A program made the translations under genes and the position numbers. From an uncultured Opitutia bacterium (GTDB lineage: Bacteria > Verrucomicrobiota > Verrucomicrobiia > Opitutales > Opitutaceae), in contig CAIQKV010000028.1 of assembly GCA_903872505.1 (NCBI GenBank), positions 1 through 64,000 on the forward strand: a DNA stretch of 64,000 nucleotides, read 5' to 3'. Positions 1 to 9,498 of the stretch are shown here, in pieces (the stretch's first letter is position 1; the number at the start of each line of letters is the position of its first letter). The notes below the pieces were generated by a model. That model was not told the DNA's origin. It searched no databases and worked only from the letters and a program-made list of their open reading frames with translations.

Positions 1-130
1 CGGCGGCGAGCGTCGCCGCGACCTCGGCGGCCAGGGGCGCCGACAGCCGGCGGCCCGGCCGGGCGGCGGCGCCGCTGAGCGGGTGGATCTGAAACTCGTC
101 GGCGGGAGGGGTGTCGGGCTCGGGGTTCAT
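1..130 (-). CDS. Partial CDS, 5' end only (MNPEPDTPPADEFQIHPLSGAAARPGRRLSAPLAAEVAATLAA...); product not identifiable; immediately downstream of hypA
   Basis: Open reading frame on minus strand from ATG at 130 running off the window; 6 nt after hypA stop. Confidence 0.45.
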   Translation of the reverse strand, partial: MNPEPDTPPADEFQIHPLSGAAARPGRRLSAPLAAEVAATLAA

Positions 131-136
131 GGGAAG

Positions 137-481
137 TCAGGACATTTCAATGCGGGAAAGTTCCAGCTCGCGGCCCTGCCGGATATCGCCGGACAGCCGG
201 CGGCAGCGGGGGCAGGAATAGATGAAGCCGGAATCGACGGCGAAATCCTCGGCGCAGGTCGCGCAGTGCGCGCGCGCCGGCACGGACACGATCTCCAGCT
301 CCGCCCCGGCGGCGAGCGTGCCGTTGGTCACCACGTCGAAGGCAAACCGCAGTGAATCGGGCTCGACGCCGGCGAGCGCGCCGATCCGCAGGACAATGCG
401 GTGGACCCGCCGCGCCTCGTGGGTGCGGGCCTGGCGCAGGACCGCGTCGATGGCTGATTCCATGATGCCGACCTCGTGCAT
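137..481 (-). CDS. hypA: Hydrogenase maturation nickel metallochaperone HypA
   Basis: MHEVGIMESAIDAVLRQA start, zinc-site CATCAEDF...CPRC; adjacent to hydrogenase structural genes. Confidence 0.93.
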   Translation of the reverse strand: MHEVGIMESAIDAVLRQARTHEARRVHRIVLRIGALAGVEPDSLRFAFDVVTNGTLAAGAELEIVSVPARAHCATCAEDFAVDSGFIYSCPRCRRLSGDIRQGRELELSRIEMS

Positions 482-540
482 GGGGTATGGCGCACACTAG
501 ACGCCCTCCTGGTCCGCGCGTCCAGTCGGATGCAAATTTT

Positions 541-604
541 GCGCAAGATTCGCGCTGCCATCCGCAAGAAACGCGCAACCCTGCGGCCGACTTTCCGCTA
601 GGCT
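541..604 (+). promoter_or_regulatory. Putative shared operator/promoter (site A) for hydrogenase operon; TAGGCT -10 at 599-604
   Basis: GCGC 552, CCGCAA 562, GCGC 573, GCGG 583, -10 at 599, plus an extra GCGC at 541; same spacing as five other sites in the window. Confidence 0.65.
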
Positions 605-706
605 GGCGGGGCTCAGTGCTTCCTGAGCGCCGCGAAACCCCTCGCCCCCACCCGAAAATTTATCGCCCCGGCCGGAAATTTTCCCGACCGGCATTTTTCC
701 CATACC

Positions 707-1843
707 ATGAACTCCCTCATGAAAATCAACGAGACGGCACCCACCATCTACGAGCAGATGGTTTCCCGCGGCGTGGATCGCCGCGATTTCCTGAAGTTCT
801 GCGCCTGGATGGGCGCGTACCTGGGCCTCGAGAGCTCCGCCGCCGCGCAGATCGCGAAGGCGATCGAGACCAAGCGGCGCATTCCCGTGGTGTGGATGCA
901 TTTTCAGGAGTGCACCTGCTGCAGCGAGTCGTTCCTGCGCTCCTCGCACCCGATCGTCGCCGACATCCTGCTCGACAAGATTTCCCTCGACTACACGGAG
1001 ACCCTGCAGGCCGCCTCGGGCTTCCAGGCGGAGGAGATCCTCCACGACACCATCACGAAGTACAAAGGCGAGTACCTGCTGCTGGTCGAGGGCTCCGTGC
1101 CGCTCGGCGCGGACGGCGCCTACTGCGTCGTCGCCGGCAAGTCCGCCCTCGACTCCCTCCACGAGGTCGCCGCCGGGGCGAAGGCCATCATCGCCTGGGG
1201 CAACTGCGCCAGCTCCGGCTGCGTGCAGGCCGCCAACCCGAATCCGACGCAGGCCATGCCGGTCAGCGCCATCATCAAGGACAAGCCAGTCATCAACGTG
1301 CAGGGCTGCCCGCCGATCGCCGAGGTCATGGCCGGCGTGCTGGTCCACCTGCTCGCCTTCGACCGCATCCCGCAGCTCGACGCGCTCGGTCGGCCCAAGG
1401 CCTTCTATTCGCGCCGCGTGCACGACACCTGCGCCCGCCGCGCGAACTACGACGCCGGCCTGTTCGTCGAGAGCTTCGACGACGAGAACGCCCGGAAGGG
1501 CTTCTGCCTCTACAAGGTCGGCTGCCGCGGCCCGAGCACCTACAACTCCTGCGCCACGATCAAGTGGAACAACGGCACGAGCTATCCGATCCAGTCCGGC
1601 CACGGCTGCATCGGCTGCTCCGAGGCCAAGTTCTGGGACAACGGGCCGTTCTACCAGCGGCTCACCAACTTCCCCGGCTTTGGGATCGAGTCCACCGCCG
1701 ACAAGATCGGGCTCACCGTCGGCGGCGTCGTCGCCGCAGCCGTGCTGTCCCACGCCGTGCTGACCAACGTCCGCAAGGGCGAGGAAATCGGCGAAGGTCC
1801 CGGCGAGAAGTCCGACTCCGGCAAACCCGCCGGCCAGCCCTAA
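707..1843 (+). CDS. hyaA: [NiFe] hydrogenase small subunit, TAT signal (RRDFLKF) and C-terminal membrane anchor
   Basis: [41 protein letters not shown]-terminal hydrophobic helix. Confidence 0.95.
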   Translation: MNSLMKINETAPTIYEQMVSRGVDRRDFLKFCAWMGAYLGLESSAAAQIAKAIETKRRIPVVWMHFQECTCCSESFLRSSHPIVADILLDKISLDYTETLQAASGFQAEEILHDTITKYKGEYLLLVEGSVPLGADGAYCVVAGKSALDSLHEVAAGAKAIIAWGNCASSGCVQAANPNPTQAMPVSAIIKDKPVINVQGCPPIAEVMAGVLVHLLAFDRIPQLDALGRPKAFYSRRVHDTCARRANYDAGLFVESFDDENARKGFCLYKVGCRGPSTYNSCATIKWNNGTSYPIQSGHGCIGCSEAKFWDNGPFYQRLTNFPGFGIESTADKIGLTVGGVVAAAVLSHAVLTNVRKGEEIGEGPGEKSDSGKPAGQP

Positions 1844-1880
1844 CCCCTGCGCAACCCTGAACTAGCGAAGGCACCTTATC

Positions 1881-3608
1881 ATGAGCAACCGCATCGTAGT
1901 TGATCCCGTCACCCGCATCGAGGGCCACCTCCGCATCGAGGCCGAAGTCAAGGACGGCAAGATCGTGGACGCCTGGAGCGCCGGCACCATGGTGCGCGGC
2001 CTGGAAATCATCCTGAAGGGGCGCGACCCGCGCGACGCCTGGGCGTTCTGCGAACGCGTGTGCGGCGTGTGCACCACCGTGCACGCCCTCGCCTCGGTCC
2101 GCTCCGTCGAGGACGCGCTCGGCATCAAGATCCCGCCCGCCGCCGAGCTGATCCGCAACATCATGTATTGCGTGCAGAACGTGCAGGACCACGTCGTCCA
2201 CTTCTACCACCTGCACGCGCTCGACTGGGTGGACGTGGTCAGCGCGCTGAAGGCCAACCCGGCCGAGGCCTCGCGCATCGCGCAAAGCATCTCGCACTGG
2301 CCGAAGAGCTCGCCGGCGTATTTCGCCGACCTGCAGAAGCGCCTGACCGGCTTCGTGGCGAGCGGCCAGCTCGGCATCTTCGCCAACGCCTACTGGGGCC
2401 ACCCGGCCTACAAGCTGCCGCCCGAGATCAACCTGATCGGCGTCGCCCACTACCTCGAGGCGCTGGAATGGCAGAAGGAGATCGTGAAGGTCCACGCCAT
2501 CTTTGGCGGCAAGAACCCCCACCCGAACTACCTCGTGGGCGGCATGCCCTGCTCGATCAACCTCGATGAGGCCAACGCCATCAACGCCGAGCGGCTCGCC
2601 CTCGTGGGCCAGCTCCTCAAGAACGCCCGCGACTTCGTCGAGCAGGTCTACTACCCGGACCTCCTCGCGGTCGCGCCCTACTACCTCGACTGGGCCGGCA
2701 TCGGCGGCGGCCTCGAGAACTACCTGTGCTACGGCGATCTGCCCACCGCGGGCTTCAGCAACCTCGACAGCTACAAGTTCAAGCGCGGGGCGATCCTCGG
2801 GCGCAACCTCGCCGAGGTGCACCCGGTCGACCCGAAGGACACCCAGACCGGCATCGAGGAGTTCATCGACAACTCCTGGTACGACTACAAGGACGGCGCC
2901 ACCAAGGGCGGCCGCCACCCGTGGGCGGGCGAGACCAACCTGAAGTACACCGGCCCGAAGACGCCCTACGCGAACCTCGACGTCGACCAGAAGTACAGCT
3001 GGCTCAAGACCCCTCGCTGGAAGGGCCACGCCATGGAGGTCGGCCCGCTCTCGCGCATGCTCGTCGGCTTCGCCAGCAACCAGACCGAGATCAAGGAGGC
3101 CGTGCTCGAGACCCTCGGCGCGCTCAACGCCCCGGCGTCCGTCCTCTTCTCCACGCTCGGCCGCACCGCCGCGCGCGGCATCGAGGCGCGGCTCACCGCC
3201 AAATGGGGCCTCGAGTTCTTCGACACCCTCGTCGCCCTCATCAAGGCCGGCGACACCCGCACCTTCACCAAGGAGATGTGGGAGCCTTCGACCTGGCCGG
3301 CCGAATGCAAGGGCGTCGGCACCAGCGAGGCGCCCCGCGGCGCCCTCGCCCACTGGATCGTCATCAAGGACCGCAAGATCGACAACTACCAGCTTGTCGT
3401 CCCCTCCACCTGGAACGCCTCCCCGCGCGACGCGAAGGGCCAGCGCTCCGCCTACGAGGCGTCCCTCATCGGCACGCCGGTCCACGACCCCAAGCAACCG
3501 CTCGAAATCATCCGCACCATCCACTCGTTCGATCCCTGCCTCGCCTGCGCCGTCCACCTCTACGAGAACGGCGCCGAGGTCTCGCATCACGACCTGCTGG
3601 TGAAATAA
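1881..3608 (+). CDS. hyaB: [NiFe] hydrogenase large subunit
   Basis: L1 motif ERVCGVCTTVHALAS and L2 motif FDPCLACAVH followed by cleavable tail LYENGAEVSHHDLLVK. Confidence 0.96.
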   Translation: MSNRIVVDPVTRIEGHLRIEAEVKDGKIVDAWSAGTMVRGLEIILKGRDPRDAWAFCERVCGVCTTVHALASVRSVEDALGIKIPPAAELIRNIMYCVQNVQDHVVHFYHLHALDWVDVVSALKANPAEASRIAQSISHWPKSSPAYFADLQKRLTGFVASGQLGIFANAYWGHPAYKLPPEINLIGVAHYLEALEWQKEIVKVHAIFGGKNPHPNYLVGGMPCSINLDEANAINAERLALVGQLLKNARDFVEQVYYPDLLAVAPYYLDWAGIGGGLENYLCYGDLPTAGFSNLDSYKFKRGAILGRNLAEVHPVDPKDTQTGIEEFIDNSWYDYKDGATKGGRHPWAGETNLKYTGPKTPYANLDVDQKYSWLKTPRWKGHAMEVGPLSRMLVGFASNQTEIKEAVLETLGALNAPASVLFSTLGRTAARGIEARLTAKWGLEFFDTLVALIKAGDTRTFTKEMWEPSTWPAECKGVGTSEAPRGALAHWIVIKDRKIDNYQLVVPSTWNASPRDAKGQRSAYEASLIGTPVHDPKQPLEIIRTIHSFDPCLACAVHLYENGAEVSHHDLLVK

Positions 3609-3617
3609 AGGAGCCCC

Positions 3618-4379
3618 ATGAGCGCCTCACACGATTACCAGCGCGTCTACGTCTGGGAACAGCCGGTGCGGTGGTTTCACTGGATCAACGCCCTCGCCAT
3701 CACGGTGCTGGGCGTCACCGGTTACCTGATCGCCCACCCGCCCGCGTTCATGATCTCGCGGGAGGCGTCGTTCAGCTACTGGTTCGGCACCGTGCGGTTC
3801 GTGCACTTCACGACCGCCTACGTGCTGATGGTGAACTTCGTCGTTCGGCTCTACTGGTCCTTCGCGGGCAACAAGTACGCCAACTGGCGGAGCTTCTTCC
3901 CGCTGACCCGGGCCCAGCTGCGGCAGATCTGGGACGTGCTGAAGGTCGACATCCTCCAGTTCAGCAACAAGCCGGTCGAGACGCTCGGGCACAACTCGAT
4001 GGCCTATTTCACCTACACGGCCACGGGCCTGCTGACGATTTTCCAGATCGTCACGGGTTTCGCGCTCTACGCCCCGACCAGCGCGGCGTGGTTTCCCCAC
4101 CTCTTCACCTGGGTCGTGCCGCTGTTCGGCAGCGAGTACACGCTGCGAATCTTCCACTACGCCGCCATGTGGCTCTTCGCCCTGTTCACGATCATCCACG
4201 TCTACCTCGTGTTCTATCATGACTACGTCGAAGGCCACGGGGTGATTTCCTCGATGGTGGGCGGCTGGAAGTTCCTCGAGAAGGACCAGATCGAGGCCGA
4301 GCAGGCCACGGGCATGTCGCCGTTGCCCTCCCGGAAGCCGGACCCCAAACCCGCGGCCAAGCTGAAGCCCTCGGGCTGA
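3618..4379 (+). CDS. hyaC: Ni/Fe-hydrogenase b-type cytochrome subunit
   Basis: VYVWEQPVRWFHWINALAITVLGVTGYLI, four hydrophobic segments, position in operon. Confidence 0.93.
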   Translation: MSASHDYQRVYVWEQPVRWFHWINALAITVLGVTGYLIAHPPAFMISREASFSYWFGTVRFVHFTTAYVLMVNFVVRLYWSFAGNKYANWRSFFPLTRAQLRQIWDVLKVDILQFSNKPVETLGHNSMAYFTYTATGLLTIFQIVTGFALYAPTSAAWFPHLFTWVVPLFGSEYTLRIFHYAAMWLFALFTIIHVYLVFYHDYVEGHGVISSMVGGWKFLEKDQIEAEQATGMSPLPSRKPDPKPAAKLKPSG

Positions 4380-4386
4380 CCCAGCC

Positions 4387-4929
4387 ATGCTGCTGCTCGA
4401 CTCCAGGCTTGAGGGCGAGGCCTACGCCCGCCCCCCCGCCGATGCCCCGGGCTCCCGCGTGCTCATCCTGGGCATCGGCAATGTCCTGATGGGCGACGAG
4501 GGCGTGGGCGTGCACGTCCTTCGCCTGCTTGAACAGGAGCCCGCCGCGGCGGGCGTCCGCCTGCTCGATGGCGGTACCGGCGGCGTCAACCTCCTGGCCG
4601 AGTTCGGGGAGGTCGACTCGATCGTCCTGATCGACGCCACGCGGGACGGCCGTCCGGCCGGCACCATCACCTACCTGCACCCGGAGTGTGTGGGCGACCT
4701 GCCCCGCGGGCTCGGGGCGCATGACTTCGGGCTGAAGGACCTGTTTGCCGCCGCCGCGCTCATCGGCCGGTTGCCCGGCCTGCACCTCTACACCATTTCG
4801 GTCGAGACGATCCGGCCGATGTGCACCGAGCTTTCGCCCCCGGTCGCCGCCGCCGTACCCGAGGTGGCGTTCACCGCGCGGGCCCATGCCGCGCGCCTGG
4901 CGGCCCCGGCCGGTTCCGCCGCGGCTTAA
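4387..4929 (+). CDS. hyaD: Hydrogenase maturation protease (HyaD/HupD family)
   Basis: VLILGIGNVLMGDEGVGVHVLRLLE motif. Confidence 0.93.
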   Translation: MLLLDSRLEGEAYARPPADAPGSRVLILGIGNVLMGDEGVGVHVLRLLEQEPAAAGVRLLDGGTGGVNLLAEFGEVDSIVLIDATRDGRPAGTITYLHPECVGDLPRGLGAHDFGLKDLFAAAALIGRLPGLHLYTISVETIRPMCTELSPPVAAAVPEVAFTARAHAARLAAPAGSAAA

Positions 4930-4940
4930 GCACAATTTTT

Positions 4941-4993
4941 GCGCGGCCCTCCGCAATCGCTGCGGAGCCAGACGCGCGGCGCCGCGCCATACT
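4941..4993 (+). promoter_or_regulatory. Putative shared operator/promoter (site B); perfect dyad TCCGCA-N5-TGCGGA, -10 CATACT 4988-4993
   Basis: GCGC 4941, CCGCAA 4951, GCGG 4962, GCGC 4974, CATACT 4988. Confidence 0.68.
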
Positions 4994-5060
4994 GCCTCGA
5001 CTTCCCAGCCAACGCCACCACCTTAGACTGACCGCGGCGCGCCCCTTCCTTTTTCCATCC

Positions 5061-5399
5061 ATGAAACATCATAACCAAATCAAACTCACCGGCTGCCTTT
5101 TCCTGCTCGCCGCTGCGCTCAGTTACGCCGCCCCGGTGGCCGAGAACTGGGATAACAATTGCACCAAGTGCCACGGCGCCGACGGCAAGGGCCAGACCAA
5201 GGTTGGCAAGAAGCTCTCCCTCAAGGACTACACCGATGCTAAGGTCCAGGCCGAGCTGAAGGACACGGACATGGCCAAGGCCATCACCGAGGGCGTCAAG
5301 GACAAGAACGGCAAGGAGAAGATGAAGGCCTACGCCCCCACGCTTGCCCCCGCCGAGATCACGGACCTCGTCGCCTACATCCGGAAGTTCAAGGCCTGA
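5061..5399 (+). CDS. Small monoheme c-type cytochrome with signal peptide
   Basis: MKHHNQIKLTGCLFLLAAALSYA signal; NCTKCHGADGKG. Confidence 0.9.
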   Translation: MKHHNQIKLTGCLFLLAAALSYAAPVAENWDNNCTKCHGADGKGQTKVGKKLSLKDYTDAKVQAELKDTDMAKAITEGVKDKNGKEKMKAYAPTLAPAEITDLVAYIRKFKA

Positions 5400-5491
5400 C
5401 CCGGGCCGCTTCAACGTCGAGCCGACGCCCGGGGACCGAATTCCCGGCGCCGGCTCTTGCTTGTTCCCACTCCGCCTGATTTTTCCCCCCG

Positions 5492-6988
5492 ATGCCCGAT
5501 CCCACCCCCAAACCATCCGCCGCGCCGGCCCGGTCGCGGTCGCCGTTCAACAATTGGATCAGCGCCGCCGGCGGCGTCCTGGCCGTGGGCGCGCTCTTCT
5601 CGTTCGCGCTGCTCGTCTGGATCGACTTCACGTCGGGGGACAAGAACCCGTACCTCGGGATCTTTACCTACCTGGTCGCGCCCGGCTTCCTGATCTCGGG
5701 CCTGGTCGCGGTGTTCGCGGGTGCGTGGCTGCAGCGCCGCTACGCGATCAAGTACGCGGGGGAATCGCCCGATCGCTGGCAGCTGAAGTTCGACGATCCC
5801 CGCCAGCGCCGGATGATCATCCTGGCGACCATCGGCGCGGTGGCGTTCCTGCTGCTGAGCGTGTTCGGCAGCTACCAGACCTATCACTATTCCGAGTCCG
5901 TGCAGTTCTGCGGCGAGGTCTGCCACCGGGCGATGAATCCCGAGTTCGTGACCTACCAGCGCGGCGCCCACGCCCGGGTGGACTGCGTCGACTGCCATAT
6001 CGGCGCCGGCGCGGAGTGGTTCATCAAGGCCAAGATCAACGGCACCCACCAGCTGATCGCCTACACCCTGAACAACTACAGCCGCCCCATCGCGACGCCG
6101 ATCAAGAACCTCCGCCCCGCCCAGGACATCTGCGAGAAATGCCACTGGCCCGAGAAATTCCACGGCAACATCGATGTCAGCTTTGAGCATGTCCTGTCCG
6201 ACCGCGGCAACACGCCCTACGCCGTCCGCATGCTGATGCGCGTGAACACGACCCGCGCGGGCAGCCCGGCCGGCGGGATCCACTGGCACGTGAACCGGAA
6301 CGAGAAGGTCGAATACTTCGCCTCCGACGAGAAGCGGCAGGACATTCCCTGGATGCGCGTGACCAACAAGCGCGACGGCACCTCGCGGGTCTATCGCACC
6401 GCGGCCTACAAGGGCGAGCCGCCCGCGGGCGAGATCCGGACGATGGACTGCATGGACTGCCACAACCGTCCCGCCCACGTCTTCCCCACCGCCAACGAGG
6501 CCGTGGAGAAATCCCTCGCCGCCGGCACCCTCAGCCTGCAGCTGCCCAACATCAAGCGCGAGGCCGTGAAGGCGCTCCTCCAGAAGGAAATCACCACCGC
6601 GGCGGACGCCCCGCAGAAAATCGCCGACTACCTGCGCGCGAAGTACATCGGCGCGCCCGAGCTGCCCGCCACCATCACCGAGGTGCAGCGGATTTACACG
6701 GTCACCGTTTTCCCGGAGCGCAAGGCCGACTGGCGCGTCTACCCGAACAACATCGGGCACAAGGACTGGCCCGGTTGCTTCCGCTGCCACGACGACAAGC
6801 ACAAGACTTCGCTCGGTGAAACCGTGCGGTCCAGCGACTGCCGCTCGTGCCACACGATCCTGGCCCAGGGCAAGGCGGCCGAGATCGAGCTGCTCAACGC
6901 CAAGGGCATGGACTTCCAGCACCCCGGCGGCGACCTCGATCCCGACCTGACCTGCTCCGACTGCCACAACGGCGGCATCCAGAAATAG
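5492..6988 (+). CDS. NapC/NirT/NrfH-type membrane-anchored multiheme cytochrome c (6 CxxCH + 1 CX3CH)
   Basis: N-terminal TM helices; FCGEVCHRAMNPEFVTYQRGAHARVDCVDCHIGAGAEW; CEKCHWP; CMDCH; CFRCH; CRSCH; CSDCH. Confidence 0.9.
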   Translation: MPDPTPKPSAAPARSRSPFNNWISAAGGVLAVGALFSFALLVWIDFTSGDKNPYLGIFTYLVAPGFLISGLVAVFAGAWLQRRYAIKYAGESPDRWQLKFDDPRQRRMIILATIGAVAFLLLSVFGSYQTYHYSESVQFCGEVCHRAMNPEFVTYQRGAHARVDCVDCHIGAGAEWFIKAKINGTHQLIAYTLNNYSRPIATPIKNLRPAQDICEKCHWPEKFHGNIDVSFEHVLSDRGNTPYAVRMLMRVNTTRAGSPAGGIHWHVNRNEKVEYFASDEKRQDIPWMRVTNKRDGTSRVYRTAAYKGEPPAGEIRTMDCMDCHNRPAHVFPTANEAVEKSLAAGTLSLQLPNIKREAVKALLQKEITTAADAPQKIADYLRAKYIGAPELPATITEVQRIYTVTVFPERKADWRVYPNNIGHKDWPGCFRCHDDKHKTSLGETVRSSDCRSCHTILAQGKAAEIELLNAKGMDFQHPGGDLDPDLTCSDCHNGGIQK

Positions 6989-7050
6989 CCCGCCGCCCGC
7001 GCCGGTCGCCATGCCTTGATCGGGCGACCGGCGGGTTCACCGCAAAAAAC

Positions 7051-7103
7051 GCGCCGGTTCGCGCAAGTGCTGCGCAGCCGGTGCGCGGGGATTGTCGCAT
7101 ACT
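7051..7103 (+). promoter_or_regulatory. Putative shared operator/promoter (site C); dyad GCGCA-N5-TGCGC, -10 CATACT 7098-7103
   Basis: GCGC at 7051, 7061, 7072 and 7083; CATACT 7098. Confidence 0.68.
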
Positions 7104-7118
7104 GGCAATCGAGGATCT

Positions 7119-9347
7119 ATGAACGCATTCCACCGGCGTGTCTTTCTGCCAGCCTTCGCCCTGCTGGCTCCTGTTCTGGGGTTGGCGGCACCGGCCGCTC
7201 CCGCCGCCAGCAAGGCGCCCGTGGTCGCCAACTCGGACTGCCTGGACTGCCACGCCGCGGAGTTCAAACCCCGCCAGAAGGGCCAGCCGGCCGAGTGGAT
7301 CGGCGTCCGGCCCGAACTCTTCGCCAAGTCCGCGCACGCCAAGCTCAACTGCGTCGACTGCCACGCGACGATCACGGAAACGCCCCACGACTCGAAGCTG
7401 CCCCCCGTGCAATGCGCCTCGTGCCACGAGAAGTCGCTCTCGACCCATGCGTTTCACCCGCGCCTCGCGCTCACCCCCGTGCCCGCGGGCAAGGATACCT
7501 CCTGCACCGAGTGCCACGGCGCGCACGACACCGCCGCCGTCAAGCAGAAGGAATTCGCCTTCAACGGGGCGGGCCAGATCGCGGCGTGCAGCCGCTGCCA
7601 TGAAGCGGCGGCCAAGGATTACCTCGCCTCCGCCCACGCCGCCCGCCGGGACGGCGTCAAGCGCACCACGCCCGACTGCCTCGCCTGCCACTCGGAACGC
7701 CTCGCCAGCGTGGCCCCGGGCCAGTCGAAGGTGGCGCTGAAGCTCGCCCAGGCGAAACTTTGCGAGTCCTGCCACGTCGGCAAGGCCGAGGTCGCCGGCC
7801 AGTCCAATCTCGGCGCCAAGTTCGTCGCCTCGTTCGACCACTCCGTCCACGGCGCCGCACTGCGGGCGGGCAAGGACCAGGCCGCCGGCTGCGTGGACTG
7901 CCACGGCGCCCACGCCATGAACAAGGCCGCCGTCGCCGGGGCCCGGATCAACCGCATCCGCGTCACCGAGACCTGCGCCAAGTGCCACGAGAAACAGGCA
8001 AAGGAATACCGCACCAGCGTCCACGCCATCGCCCTGCTGAAGGGCAACCTCGACTCCGCCGGCTGCACCAGCTGCCACGGCGAACACGACATCAAGCTGC
8101 ACACCGACCCGACCGCGCCCGTGGCCAAGGCCAACCTCGCGCAGCAGGTCTGCGCCGAGTGCCACGCCTCCGTCCGGCTCACCCGCCGCTACGGCCTGTC
8201 CAACGACACCTTCAAGACCTTCTCCGACAGCTACCACGGCCTCGCGGTCCGCGGCGGCGCGGTGGAGGTGGTGAACTGCGCCAGCTGCCATGGCGTGCAC
8301 GCCATCAAGTCGCAGAACGACCCGACCTCCACCATCAGCAAGGCCAATCTCGCGCTGACCTGCGGGGAGTGCCACCCCGGGGCCAACACCCGGTTCTCGG
8401 TCGGCGCGGTGCACGCCAGCGAGTCGCAGAAGGACGCCTCGCCCTGGCTGTACTGGATTTCCAACTTCTATGTCATCCTGATCGTCGTCGTGGTCGGCGG
8501 GATGGTGCTGCACAACCTCCTCGATTTCCTGCGGAAGACGCGCCACAAGCTCGCCGTCCAGAAGGGCGAGGCCACGGAGCTGCATGTCGCCCACCGGCTC
8601 TACCTGCGCATGACGGTGAACGAGCGCCTGCAGCACGCCGTGCTCGTGCTCAGCTTCACCGCCCTCGTCATCACCGGCTTCATGCTGCGTTATCCCGAGG
8701 CCTGGTGGGTCGTCGGCATCCGGCACCTCAGCTCCGGGGCCTTCGAATTGCGGAGCCTGGCCCACCGCGTCGCCAGCGTCATCATGCTGGGCAGCGGCGT
8801 CTGGCATGTCTGCTACCTCGCGTTCACCGCGACCGGCCGGAAGCTCTTCCTCGACATCCTGCCGCGCTGGCGCGACGTCACCGATCCGTGGCGCGTGCTC
8901 AAATACAACCTCGGGCTGGCCCCGGACAAGCCGGCGTTCGGCCGCTTCTGCTACATCGAGAAGGCGGAATACTGGGCGATGGCCTGGGGCACCGCCCTGA
9001 TGACCCTGACCGGCGCCATCCTGTGGTTCGACAACGCCTCGATGGGCTACATCACCAAGCTGGGCTTCGACATCGCGCGGCTGGTGCACTTCTACGAGGC
9101 GATCCTCGCCACGCTCGCCATCATTGTCTGGCATTTCTACTGGATCATCTACAACCCCGACGTCTACCCGATGAACCTCTCGTGGCTCACCGGCCGGATG
9201 TCCGAGGGCGAGATGATGGAGGAGCACCCGCTCCAGCTCGAGGCGATGAAGGCCGCGGAGCGCGCCGCGCAGCCGGACGGATCCGACGACCCGGCGACTC
9301 CGCCGCCGGAACCGCGGCCACCGGGACCGGGGGTTCCGCCCCCATGA
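7119..9347 (+). CDS. Multiheme cytochrome c (13 CxxCH) fused to C-terminal cytochrome b561-like membrane domain
   Basis: Signal peptide MNAFHRRVFLPAFALLAPVLGLAA, 13 CxxCH counted, then five or so TM segments with cyt-b-like HRLYLRMTVNERLQHAVLVLSF. Confidence 0.9.
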   Translation: MNAFHRRVFLPAFALLAPVLGLAAPAAPAASKAPVVANSDCLDCHAAEFKPRQKGQPAEWIGVRPELFAKSAHAKLNCVDCHATITETPHDSKLPPVQCASCHEKSLSTHAFHPRLALTPVPAGKDTSCTECHGAHDTAAVKQKEFAFNGAGQIAACSRCHEAAAKDYLASAHAARRDGVKRTTPDCLACHSERLASVAPGQSKVALKLAQAKLCESCHVGKAEVAGQSNLGAKFVASFDHSVHGAALRAGKDQAAGCVDCHGAHAMNKAAVAGARINRIRVTETCAKCHEKQAKEYRTSVHAIALLKGNLDSAGCTSCHGEHDIKLHTDPTAPVAKANLAQQVCAECHASVRLTRRYGLSNDTFKTFSDSYHGLAVRGGAVEVVNCASCHGVHAIKSQNDPTSTISKANLALTCGECHPGANTRFSVGAVHASESQKDASPWLYWISNFYVILIVVVVGGMVLHNLLDFLRKTRHKLAVQKGEATELHVAHRLYLRMTVNERLQHAVLVLSFTALVITGFMLRYPEAWWVVGIRHLSSGAFELRSLAHRVASVIMLGSGVWHVCYLAFTATGRKLFLDILPRWRDVTDPWRVLKYNLGLAPDKPAFGRFCYIEKAEYWAMAWGTALMTLTGAILWFDNASMGYITKLGFDIARLVHFYEAILATLAIIVWHFYWIIYNPDVYPMNLSWLTGRMSEGEMMEEHPLQLEAMKAAERAAQPDGSDDPATPPPEPRPPGPGVPPP

Positions 9348-9435
9348 GCCGCCCCCGGCCGGGGTCATGAGGCCCGGCCGGAGTCCGCCAGCGGCGGCAC
9401 CGAACCATCGGCCGCTTATGGGATTGCCAAAATAC

Positions 9436-9488
9436 GCCCATGGACGAGCAATGCCTGCGTAGTCCGTTGGGGATAATTTCTATATGGT
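9436..9488 (+). promoter_or_regulatory. Putative shared operator/promoter (site F, degenerate); -10 TATGGT 9483-9488
   Basis: GCCC 9436, GAGCAA 9446, GCGTAG 9457, TATGGT 9483, at the common spacing. Confidence 0.45.
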
Positions 9489-9498
9489 TTTAAGGAGA

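Noticed and set aside
481-540. Possible copy of the shared operator on the minus strand for hypA (CATACC just before its ATG)
   Set aside because: Upstream elements do not fall at the common spacing.
1713-3590. 625-aa minus-strand ORF opposite the hydrogenase large subunit
   Set aside because: Low-complexity Val/Gly/Asp/Arg composition typical of antisense frames in high-GC genes; sense strand has clear family motifs.
6894-9368. 824-aa minus-strand ORF opposite the 13-heme cytochrome
   Set aside because: Repetitive composition derived from antisense of CxxCH-rich coding sequence.
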